From: Mantis religiosa
Taxonomy: Eukaryota > Arthropoda > Insecta > Mantodea > Mantidae
Direction: 5' to 3'
NCBI GenBank assembly: GCA_030765055.1
Contig: CM060947.1
Location: forward strand, 100,132,711-100,196,710
DNA: 64,000 bases
Part shown: in pieces, positions 55,441-63,290 of the stretch
Layout of the letters: every line of letters begins with the position of its first letter
Position numbering within the stretch: the first letter of the stretch is position 1
The notes under the pieces: generated by a model
The model's database searches: none
What the model was told of the DNA's origin: nothing
The model's input: the letters and a program-made list of their open reading frames with translations, nothing else
Position numbers and translations under genes: made by a program

Positions 55441-55814
55441 CATTATAAACTCTTTCAGTTTCATTGCTCATTCTGTTTCAATTTGCTCAGTTCAATATAA
55501 ACTTGTATTTTTGCATGCCTTCATTTCCTTATTTGTATGATTTTATCTATCTTCCTGGCAATTATTACAACGTTTACTGCAGGTTTAAATGTGATGGGAA
55601 GGCACCGCCTATGGCCTATGGCGCGAAAGCATTAGCCAATTAGGGCGAGGGGGAAGGTAGTTGAACGCGGAGTGATACATTTCAGCGGGGCAAGGTTATA
55701 TGAAACAGAGATTAGTCATGGAAAGCCTGAGTGATACTGACCCACGGAAAGTGTACATTTACTTTCTTGAAAGATAGTACTGTGAGGCAGAAGAAAGACG
55801 AAAATTGAGACCAA

Positions 55815-55830
55815 GAAGAAGAAGAAGAAG

Positions 55831-55861
<31 letters not shown>
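55815..55861. repeat. (GAA)n microsatellite
   Basis: About 15 GAA units. Confidence 0.9.
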
Positions 55862-55975
55862 GAATAGTAATTGTTTGTTTTTGATTAGGAGAAAACATTG
55901 ATGTACTTCAGAACAAAACTTAACAAAATGGTAGCTTTTATATCTACTGACATAGGGCCAGCCAGATATTATTTC

Positions 55976-55980
<5 letters not shown>

Positions 55981-56040
<60 letters not shown>
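55981..56040. repeat. 60-base poly(A) run
   Basis: Uninterrupted A from 55981 to 56040. No adjoining retroelement body recognised; its true length is uncertain. Confidence 0.8.
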
Positions 56041-56043
<3 letters not shown>

Positions 56044-56405
56044 CAACAATGCATGCAACCTTAAAATAAAATTCTGGCCCTTGTGTCTTTTTCATGGTGA
56101 GTCAATGTTGCTTTGCATAAGTGCTTGGAAAATTTATGTTTGCATTAATACCACTAACAATATTCTTGACACTGAAATGGTAAAATTTCCTCATGACACA
56201 AAGTGGTAACTTATATTGCAATTGTGCAAAATAAGTGTTATTGAGTAAAGAAGATCTATTTTTGTTGGAAAATGTTATTAACGTCATTTTACATATATCT
56301 AGTAAACTCACAGGCCTATAAAATATGTAATTTGAGGTTCATATTGTATTTAGCAAATAGTTACTCTAATATGTTAAGAAAATTATGAAGGTTTGTATAT
56401 TTAAG
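56041..56405. other. No gene seen
   Basis: AT-rich; nothing recognised. Confidence 0.4.
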
Positions 56406-56409
56406 TTTG

Positions 56410-57010
56410 AATTTATGAGTCACTATGTTTACACTCAGTCTTCACTTACTTGTTGTTGTATAATTGAAACGTTTTCAAGATCATTCGATCTCATCATCAG
56501 CTGTTTGGTGACTAAATGAACCTCCCTCTTCTTCCACTACTACGGAGTTCCGATCACTCTGCCATCTGGTGTTAGGGGCACTAAGTTTTAATACTTCATT
56601 TAATGCCGGGATTTCAAAATTTATAACTTTATCACGGTTTTTGTTTATGAATATTTTTTCCCAAATATCCAATTCTATGGGTGTACTTAACGATTTTAAC
56701 AGTTTAATGTTGTGGCCAATGTTGTGGTTTTCTGTCCAAAAATGGTGTGAAACTGCAGATTTTTCTGTTTGTTTCAACTTAATGTTCCTCTGGTGTTCTT
56801 TTTGCCTGGTTAACATGTTTCTCTTAGTTTTTCCTATGTAGCTTTTTTCACAGGTTTCACAATTAATTATTAAAAAGTTATTCCTAGGTTTATTACAGTT
56901 TTGATGAGCTCTTGTGTTACTTCTATTCACATGAATATCCATTCTCTGTCTAGTATTATGGTTATGAACTGTATCATTAAAGGTATAGTGGCCGTTTCCT
57001 TTCATTAAAT
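56410..57010 (-). mobile_element. Penelope-like element epsilon, copy 2 (single arm)
   Basis: Outer end TTTATGAGTCACTATGTTTA, then CACTC, matches copy 1 (37486). One reverse arm only, ending near 57005 where a LINE fragment begins. A hammerhead-like motif (56466-56502, reverse) has CTGATGA, GAGATC/GATCTT and GAAA. Helix I is not evident. Confidence 0.75.
56481..57005 (-). CDS. PLE epsilon GIY-YIG region, open but lacking GIY
   Basis: 174 residues. C-E-T-C-E-K-S-Y-I-G-K-T-K-R-N-M-L-T-R (YIG and arginine), E-H-Q-R-N-I-K-L-K-Q-T-E-K-S-A-V-S-H-H-F-W-T-E-N-H-N-I-G-H and W-E-K-I-F-I-N-K-N-R-D-K-V-I-N-F-E-I-P. The segment where GIY should be reads N-N-F-L-I-I-N, so the first half of the motif is lost. 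Upstream 60 residues do not resemble RT. Confidence 0.7.
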   Translation of the reverse strand: MKGNGHYTFNDTVHNHNTRQRMDIHVNRSNTRAHQNCNKPRNNFLIINCETCEKSYIGKTKRNMLTRQKEHQRNIKLKQTEKSAVSHHFWTENHNIGHNIKLLKSLSTPIELDIWEKIFINKNRDKVINFEIPALNEVLKLSAPNTRWQSDRNSVVVEEEGGSFSHQTADDEIE

Positions 57011-57014
57011 TCGT

Positions 57015-57480
57015 CTTTGTAAATTTAAAATTTCAAAAATGAAAATACATGGGAGAGGTAAGATTTTAAATTTTTTAAATAATGGTCTGCGTGTAGATGT
57101 TGGTCCAAGTCCTCCAAGTATTCTTAGAATCTGTTTTTGCACTATGAATAATGATTTACAATGTGGTGAGTTACCTCATAATGTTATACCTTATTTTAAA
57201 ATGGAGTGAGCACACACAAAATACATGCTTCTGAGAGGTTTTATGTTAACTATGTGTACCAGTTGTCTGAAATTATAACAAATTGTAATGAATTTTTTAA
57301 TTAGTTGATTAACATGAATCTCCCATTTTAGGTTACTCCGTAGCCAAAGACCAAGACATTTAGTAGTATTTACATACTTAATTGTGATTGTAGGGAAGAT
57401 TTATTCTGAGAAAACTGAAAAAAAATAACATGTGTCTTATCCAAGTTTATGGTTAAATTATTATTGCTGAACCATTTAGA
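57015..57480 (-). pseudogene. LINE RT C-terminal fragment (Jockey/CR1-like)
   Basis: The reverse strand gives C-L-G-L-W-L-R-S-N-L-K-W-E-I-H-V-N-Q-L, then L-R-S-M-Y-F-V-C-A-H-S-I-L-K with a stop before G-I, and finally I-L-G-G-L-G-P...R-P-L-F-K-K-F-K-I-L-P-L-P-C-I-F. Order and spacing match the thumb and tail of these LINEs. Confidence 0.6.
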
Positions 57481-57488
57481 AATATTAC

Positions 57489-57982
57489 TGTCACCCAATT
57501 ATCGGAAGGCATGACCAACTGGAGCTGGGTAGGCAACAGGAGGCATTCAGGCCACGCCCATCCATTTATCTTGTAGCGGTAACATAGGGGATGGTTAGGA
57601 AAGAGTCACTAGGCACTGTACCGTCTCTTTCCCCTTCCCCTGACGTTTGGAATATTCGGGATGATGTTCCGAGCTGCGAAGCTTCCAGAATCAGTGATCT
57701 TCCTATATAAGGGCTGCAGTAGACGACTCGAGCAGTTCTTGGTGAGCAGCCGTGAAGTGCGCAGTGCTACCGAACGGACTGGAAGACTGCGTACGTGTAT
57801 CAGAGCAGTTGTACGTAATTGCGAGTGTGGAGTGGACCTGTGACAGACGAACTGGCGGATTGTAATTGTGTGTGCTACGTAATTCTATGTAATCGGCAAG
57901 TGTACCTACTGTAATCGGTGGAAATAAAGAACATTTTGAGTTTGTGCAACTGGACTTTTAATTTCACGAACCTACAAAGTCA
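57489..57982 (+). repeat. 5' LTR of Gypsy copy D
   Basis: TGTCACCCAATT to CACGAACCTACAAAGTCA. AATAAA at 57926; TATATAA at 57703. The first ~185 bp match 62425-62610 closely. Confidence 0.85.
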
Positions 57983-57986
57983 CTCT

Positions 57987-58003
57987 TGGTGTCAGGAGTG
58001 GGA
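57987..58003 (+). promoter_or_regulatory. Primer-binding site complementary to tRNA-Leu 3' end
   Basis: TGGTGTCAGGAGTGGGA is the exact complement of the conserved metazoan tRNA-Leu (CAG-type) 3' end TCCCACTCCTGACACCA, 4 bp after the LTR. Confidence 0.8.
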
Positions 58004-58013
58004 TATTACAGCG

Positions 58014-58567
58014 ATGGAGGCTGCATTGACACAGATTTTAGAAAAGTTGGAGACGGCAAATAACAACTTGACTGCGAATATGAACGAATTAACAACGAAG
58101 ACGGAGATGGCAAACAACAACCTGGCAGCGGAACTGAAAGAAATATAAAGACTGCGAATGACAACCTCGCTGCGAAAACAGAAGCGGCGAATAGTGAGGA
58201 GGCTCTGCTGAAGCTGACCTTGGGACGGAGTGCCATGCGTTTGTAGGTGTTTGTCGCAAAGATGGCTGAGGAGGTGATCTTAGGACTGGATGCCCTCAGG
58301 AGCCAAGAGGTGACGGTCGACGTCGGCAGGAAGGTCCTGCGGCTCAACGGAGAAGAGGTTATACTCCGTCAACCCGAAGAGCGCTTTGGAATTTGCAGGT
58401 TCGTCTTGAACGAAGACGTGGTTGTCCCCGCGAGGAGCCAGGTGGTGGTGACGGCGGGACTGAAAGGCCAGAGAACTAGGAACATGTTGCTGGACCAGAA
58501 GACGCCTGTACACGGACTATGTGTAGCCAGGGCATTGTTGCCGTGCCGAGAGGAGGTGCCAGTGTGA
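58014..58567 (+). pseudogene. Gypsy copy D gag start fused to protease by deletion
   Basis: M-E-A-A-L-T-Q-I-L-E-K-L-E-T-A-N-N-N-L...E-L-K-E-I (58014-58148; coiled-coil-like gag N-terminus with T/N repeats), then a deletion of gag. It resumes at the protease's L-G-R-S-A-M-R-L (58220) with a TAG, then V-F-V-A-K-M-A-E-E-V-I-L-G-L-D-A-L. The catalytic D-T-G is in the deleted part. Confidence 0.75.
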
Positions 58568-58589
58568 CTGCTAAATCCAACGGAGTGTG

Positions 58590-59397
58590 ACTGCTAAATC
58601 CAACGGACACCGATCACGACATCCAGGCCGGGACGGATTTGGGAATGTGCGAGCCCGTGGTGAGCGTAACAGCAATCGACAAGACACAGGAGCCGGTGCC
58701 GACGCAACACCTGGGGCCCCGACCAGAAGGCTTACTGGAAAGGGCGGCCGAACACCTGACCGCAAAACAGCTGGAGAAAGTTTGACAACTGCTGAGACGA
58801 TACCAGCGCGTCTTTAGCCAAGGTGACAGTGACTACAGCCACACGGACAAAGTGCTTAACCACATCAACACTGGGGACGCCCGGCCTATTCGGCAACCAC
58901 CTAGACGCGTTCCACTGGCGAAAAAGGGGCGGTACGAGACATGCTGGAGGACATGAGATCCAGGGGAGTGATTGAAGAGTCTAACAGCCCTTGGTGTTCC
59001 CCTGTAGTTTTGGTGACGAAGAACGGCAAGCTACTCTTTTGCGTGGACTACAGGAAGCTGAACGCTGTCACCTGGAAGGACTGTTTCCCCTTACCCAGGA
59101 TTGACGACACCCTGGACATGCTAGCTGGTGCACAGTGGTTCTCGACCCTGGACCTGAAGTCGGGCTACTGGCAGTTAGCTATAGACCTGAGAGACAAGGA
59201 GAAGGCCGCATTCTCAACAGGCCAAGGGCTTTGGCAGTTCAGTTATGCCCTTTGGCCTCTGCAATGCACCAGCCACCTTCCAACGCCTCATGGAGGCAAG
59301 TGATGAGAGGACTGACTCATGGCGCCTGCCTGCTATACCTGGACAACATCATCGTCGGTAAGACTTCTGAAGACCATCTCGAGAATCTGAGTAAGGT
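58590..59397 (+). pseudogene. Gypsy copy D RT, first part
   Basis: 58941 onward: M-R-S-R-G-V-I-E-E-S-N-S-P-W-C-S-P-V-V-L, F-S-T-L-D-L-K-S-G-Y-W-Q-L-A-I-D, then a one-base insertion near 59245. It continues C-L-L-Y-L-D-N-I-I-V-G-K (about 59328), where the second catalytic aspartate is asparagine. Stops at the PLE insertion. Confidence 0.85.
59385..59397. repeat. Target-site duplication of PLE alpha-2 (left)
   Basis: ATCTGAGTAAGGT, repeated at 60281-60293; the Gypsy RT reads through cleanly if one copy and the PLE are ignored. Confidence 0.9.
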
Positions 59398-59457
59398 TAA
59401 ATTAACTTTAAAGAGAGTCGATTAAAGACACTAAACAACACTTACTTTTAAATTTTT

Positions 59458-59498
59458 CCGGAACTAGTTTTAGAGGCTTTGCCTCTATCATCGGCCGG
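59458..59498 (-). ncRNA. Hammerhead motif, PLE alpha-2 reverse arm
   Basis: As in alpha-1, but GAAAC reads AAAAC; probably inactive. Confidence 0.55.
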
Positions 59499-59728
59499 CT
59501 CTCGACTGATTCTCGTTGGTGTAGCTGACGATACCTTGTCACAGGTCTCCTCTGGTGGCGGCTCAAGGAACTTGCTCTTGCTCTTGTTTCTAAATTTCTT
59601 TTTGTTTTTCCAATATAAATTTGACTACAGTCATTGCATTCAATTTGATATATACCAGATTTTTTGTTTGATGGAATGGCATCTTTGATGTTTGAGCAAA
59701 TTAGGTTTTTTAAGGAGAAATGGTTGAC

Positions 59729-60193
59729 CTAATTTGCTCAAACATCAAAGATGCCATTCCATCAAACAAAAAATCTGGTATATATCAAATTGAATGCAAT
59801 GACTGTAGTCAAATTTATATTGGAAAAACAAAAAGAAATTTAGAAACAAGAGCAAAGGAACACTTTAGAAACATAAAATATAAACAATTAGAAAAATCAG
59901 CAGTTGCCACACATTTTTGGGAAAAAAACCACAACATAAATCCAGAACCAAAACTACTGAAACATACATCAGGAAAACAAGAACTATCCACATGGGAACA
60001 AATCTTCATTTCAAAAAATAGGAACAAAGTATTCAATTTCGACATCCCCCAGAAGGATTTATTCAGCAAGTTCCTTGAGCCGCCACCAGAGGAGACCTGT
60101 GACAAGGTATCGTCAGCTACACCAACGAGAATCAGTCGAGAGCCGGCCGATGATAGAGGCAAAGCCTCTGAAACTAGTTCCGGAAAAATTTAA
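59729..60193 (+). CDS. PLE alpha-2 GIY-YIG endonuclease domain
   Basis: L-I-C-S-N-I-K-D-A-I-P-S-N-K-K-S-G-I-Y-Q-I-E-C-N-D-C-S-Q-I-Y-I-G onward, identical in protein to copy 1 at every residue I compared. The RT and linker are absent. Uninterrupted to the stop inside the terminal repeat. Confidence 0.8.
   Translation, partial: LICSNIKDAIPSNKKSGIYQIECNDCSQIYIGKTKRNLETRAKEHFRNIKYKQLEKSAVATHFWEKNHNINPEPKLLKHTSGKQELSTWEQIFISKNRNKVFNFDIPQKDLFSKFLEPPPEETCDKVSSATPTRISREPADDRGKASETSSGKI
60143..60183 (+). ncRNA. Hammerhead ribozyme, PLE alpha-2 forward arm
   Basis: CCGG/CCGG helix I, CCGATGA, T, AGAGGC/GCCTCT around AAA, GAAAC, AC/GT around TA, GTT. Same as alpha-1. Confidence 0.65.
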
Positions 60194-60293
60194 AAGTAAG
60201 TGTTGTTTAGTGTCTTTAATCGACTCTCTTTAAAGTTAATTTATCATAACAACACTGTTTTCAACACTTCCAAGAAAGTAATCTGAGTAAGGT

Positions 60294-60590
60294 GCTACAG
60301 AGATTGCAGGCGACCAACTTGAAGCTGAACGCGAAGAAGTGCCAGCTCTTCCGCAAGGAAGTGAACTACTTGGGCCACATAGTCTCAGCAACCGGAGTGG
60401 CCACAGACCCGGAGAAGACACAGGCTGTGAGAGATTGGCCTCCCCGAAGGATAAGAAAGAGTTGCACAGTTTCCTAGGGCTGTGCAGTTATTACCGACGC
60501 TTCATAAAGGGGTTCTCCAACATCGCCAAGCCCCTCACCCGCCTGACAGAAGAACATTGACCTTATGTTTGGATGGAGGATGCCGAAGAC
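60294..60590 (+). pseudogene. Gypsy copy D RT, second part
   Basis: L-Q-R-L-Q-A-T-N-L-K-L-N-A-K-K-C-Q-L-F...N-Y-L-G-H-I-V-S-A-T-G-V-A-T-D-P-E-K-T, a frameshift near 60442, then F-L-G-L-C-S-Y-Y-R-R-F-I-K-G-F-S-N-I-A-K-P-L-T-R-L-T-E-E-H and a stop. Confidence 0.8.
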
Positions 60591-61030
60591 GCTTTCCAGC
60601 GCCTAAAGAAGACACTGTGCAGTGCTTCTATGCTGGGATTTCCAGAACCAGGCGGCGCCTTCATTGTAGACACCGACGCCAGCGAACATTTCATTGGAGG
60701 CGACCTATCGCGATCCAGAACGACCATAAGTGGGTGATAGCCTACTACAGCAAGACTCTATACAAGGCAGAGAAGAACTACTGTGTCACCCGATGAGAGT
60801 TACTGGCGGTAGTAAAGACCTTGGAGCATTTCCACAAGTACCTGTATGGTCAGCCATTCCACCTGAGGACTGACCATTCTGCCATAACCTGGCTATTGAG
60901 CTTTAAGAATCTGGAAGGCCAGACAGCACGTTGGGTCCAGAGGCTGCAGGAGTACCAGGAACATTGCAGATTTAAGAGCCACGGTAACGCAGGCGCTATG
61001 TCCCGAAGACCCTGTCCAGAAGAGTGCGGC
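60591..61030 (+). pseudogene. Gypsy copy D RNase H
   Basis: F-I-V-D-T-D-A-S-E-H-F-I-G-G (frameshifted), W-V-I-A-Y-Y-S-K-T-L-Y-K-A-E-K-N-Y-C-V-T-R then TGA, then F-H-L-R-T-D-H-S-A-I-T-W-L-L-S-F-K-N-L (60821-61162 frame). Catalytic residues recognisable but split over frames. Confidence 0.75.
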
Positions 61031-62412
61031 CAGTGCATAAGTGTGGAAGAGAAGGAGCGTGCCGCAGCAGTCCGAGTAGTCACGGCAGTGCCTGCGGATG
61101 GCTGGGATAGCGCAGTCCTGAGGAGAGAGCAACTGGTGGACGCAGACTTGGGCCACTCTTGAGGGAAGTGGAGGCAGGGACAAGACCAACCTGGGAGGAC
61201 ATTGCACCGAGGAGCACCATCTACAAGTCGTACGGGGCCCAATGGGACTCGTTGAAGACCAGAGAGGGTGTGCTGTTCTGGGTATGGGAATCACCCGATG
61301 GGAAGACGCAGAGAGAGCAGTTGGTACTTCCCCGGAGTAAGGTCCTGGAAGTCTTGAAGGAAGTGCACGCCGGTACTTTAGGAGGACACCTGAGAGCGAA
61401 CCGAACGATTGACAAACTACGGCAGCGCTACTACTGGCTGAGGCTCTGAGCAGACGCTGAGAGATGGTGCTGTCAGTGACACGTGTGCGCAGCGAGTCTC
61501 GGCCCCCAGACTAGGAGCCGGGGTCGCATGCAGCTGTACAACGTTCGGAGCGCCATTTGAAAGGATCGTCGTTGACATAGCTGGACCATTCCCAGTGTCC
61601 GACCGAGGCAACAAGTACCTAATGGTGGTCGTGGACTACTTCACCAAGTGGCCGGAGGTGTATGGCATCCCGAACTAAGAGACAAGGACAATCACAGACT
61701 GCCTCGTGGAGCAAGTGTTATGCCGATTTGGGGTGCCGTTAGAGCTGCACAGTGACCAGGGCACCAATTTTGAGTCCAACCTGATGAAGGAGGCACTAGA
61801 AAGACTTGGGGTTAACAAGACCAGCACGACGCCTCTACATCCCCAGTCGGATGGCATGGTCGAAAGATACATCTAGACCTTAGAGGAACACCTGAGGAAG
61901 GTCGTGGCCAGCCATCAGCGAGACTGGGACTTCAAGGTGCCACTGTTCTTGCTGACCTACCGCTCGTGAACACACGACACCATGGGGATGATGCCAGCCA
62001 GCTTAATGTTCGGCCGAGAGTTACGCCTTCTTTGTGACCTGGCTTTTTGAAGCCTTCCAAAGCGAAACAGCCAGCGACCAAGTATGTGGAGAACCTGATG
62101 GAGCACATCCACGACATGCACGAGATGGCTCTCCAGAACATCCAGAAGGCAAGCGGCCACATGAAGACCCAATACGACAGCCAAGCCAACAGCCAAGGGT
62201 TCCAGCACTGATCTGGTCTGGTTGTACCGCCCTACCTGGACCAAGGGACACTGCCCGAAGCTCCTGCAGCCATGGCAAGGACCATACCGGGTGGTGAAGA
62301 GGATTAACGACGTGGTCTAACGCATCCAGAAGGTGCCCCGAGGAAAGATGTTGGTGGTACACCTGGACCGCCTGGCCCGCTACGATGGTGCTGTTCAAGA
62401 CGACCAGCTTTG
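61031..62412 (+). pseudogene. Gypsy copy D integrase
   Basis: L-G-G-H-L-R-A-N-R-T-I-D-K-L-R-Q-R-Y-Y-W-L-R-L then TGA; V-D-I-A-G-P-F-P-V-S-D-R-G-N-K-Y-L-M-V-V-V-D-Y-F-T-K-W-P-E-V (first catalytic D); L-H-S-D-Q-G-T-N-F-E (second D); S-T-T-P-L-H-P-Q-S-D-G-M-V-E-R (E). C-terminus V-W-L-Y-R-P-T-W-T-K-G-H. At least four stops and two frameshifts. The core, missing from copy C, is retained. Confidence 0.8.
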
Positions 62413-62424
62413 AGGAGGGAGCAG

Positions 62425-62610
62425 TGTCACCCAATTATTGGAAGGCACGACCAACTGGAGCTGGGTAGGGGACAGGTGGCATTCAGGCCACACCCGTCCA
62501 TTTATCTTGTAGCGCTAACATAGGGGATGGTTAGGAAAGTGTCACTAGGCACTGTACCGTCTCTTTCCCCTTCCCTTGACATCTGGAACATTCGGGATGA
62601 TGTTCCGAGC
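62425..62610 (+). repeat. 3' LTR of Gypsy copy D, truncated
   Basis: Matches the first ~185 bp of the 5' LTR (57489-57675) to GATGATGTTCCGAGC, then changes abruptly to PLE alpha-like sequence. Confidence 0.85.
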
Positions 62611-62715
62611 CGATGTCCGGTTGACAGTGAAGGCAAATAGTCTTTGAAACAAGTTCCGGGAAAATTTAAAAGTGAGTGTAATTTAGTGTCATTAATCGAC
62701 TCCCTTTAAATTTAA
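62611..62715 (+). repeat. PLE alpha-like relic with degenerate hammerhead
   Basis: CCGG ... CCGG (62617-62620 and 62656-62659) bracket TTGACAG, T, GAAGGC...GTCTTT and GAAAC. The terminal GGGAAAATTTAAAAGTGAGT and TTAATCGACTCCCTTTAAA follow. The core is degraded. Confidence 0.6.
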
Positions 62716-62859
62716 TATGTATGCTTAATTCATCTGCTTTATGTAAGTAAATTTTGATTGACGACCTAAAGAAAATAAACTATTACTTGTGTCATCTGTT
62801 TTGTTTGTTGTAAGTTTTTGTTAGAATATAAGATCTTTGCATTGAAATATCTGTTTTAG

Positions 62860-62895
62860 GATGTTCTCGATGACAGGAGGAACCACGAAAAAGCT
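62860..62895 (+). CDS. Possible 36-nt host exon
   Basis: The acceptor CTGTTTTAG (62859) opens D-V-L-D-D-R-R-N-H-E-K-A, and a donor GCT|GTAATT closes it in phase 0, fitting between exons f and g. The donor resembles that of exon f (GTAATT). A longer version ending CAAG|GTATAC would break phase with exon g. Confidence 0.35.
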
Positions 62896-63114
62896 GTAAT
62901 TAGATTACAAGGTATACAGTACTTGAATTGGACCCTTTTAAATTGCAGCCATTGAAGCAGTTGTTTGAGCCATCTTGCTTATTGAATATGGGACTATTGA
63001 TGTTATTTAAGAGCACAGAATGATCACAGTTACTAACACAGCTCACTCTGTACCACTAACATTATTGGAAGTTATGCTTTGAAACAGTTGCTAACTGATA
63101 TAATTCTGTAACAG

Positions 63115-63290
63115 GAAACTGTAACTCTTGTGGATACAAATGCAAATCCACAAGACCAAAAACAAGTATCACCAATACCGGCCCAAAAGCAACAACCACC
63201 ACCACCACCGCCGCCACCACCATCTCCACCATCACTACTACCACAAGCAGAACAGCAGCAATTAGGAGTAGCTAAAATTTCGGAGAACAT
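63115..63290 (+). CDS. Host gene exon g: Pro-rich
   Basis: The acceptor TTCTGTAACAG gives a phase 0 start: E-T-V-T-L-V-D-T-N-A-N-P-Q-D-Q-K-Q-V-S-P-I-P, a run of nine prolines, then S-P-P-S-L-L-P-Q-A-E-Q-Q-Q-L-G-V-A-K-I-S-E-N. Ends GAACAT|GTAAGT with two bases over, so the gene continues beyond the window. Other frames of this exon hit stops. Confidence 0.8.

Larger units (their letters stand above)
54412..55714 (+). mobile_element. IS630-like transposon, copy 2
   Basis: TA duplications at 54412-54413 and 55713-55714. The empty site CCATCTAGTCATGG is present on the other arm of the palindrome at 51228-51241 (as its complement), proving TA insertion. Ends match those of copy 1. Confidence 0.85.
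51168..55779. mobile_element. Large palindromic element with tRNA-like tandem units in its arms
   Basis: GTACTATCTTTCAAGAAAGT, then AAATGTACACTTTCC (51168-51203) is mirrored at about 55745-55779. The left arm runs about 51168-52010; the right arm about 53500-54411 and 55715-55779, interrupted by a tRNA-dimer (53801-54043) and by IS630 copy 2 (54414-55712). Arms hold tandem units of about 240-275 bp, each with an internal tRNA-like promoter. The centre contains a Tc1-like transposase remnant. No flanking duplication was recognised. Confidence 0.6.
59398..60280. mobile_element. Penelope-like element alpha, copy 2, inverted dimer
   Basis: Reverse arm 59398 to about 59727 (ends plus a deleted coding piece) joined to a forward arm (59728-60280) with GIY-YIG. 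Forward tail ends CAACACTTCCAAGAAAGTA as in copy 1. Nearly identical to copy 1 over shared parts. Confidence 0.9.
57489..62610 (+). mobile_element. Ty3/Gypsy copy D with both LTRs, interrupted by PLE alpha-2
   Basis: 5' LTR 57489-57982, PBS 57987-58003, gag stub, protease, RT (split by the PLE at 59398-60280), RNase H, integrase, and 3' LTR 62425-62610 truncated by a PLE scrap. The most complete Gypsy here; defective by deletions, frameshifts and stops. Confidence 0.9.
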
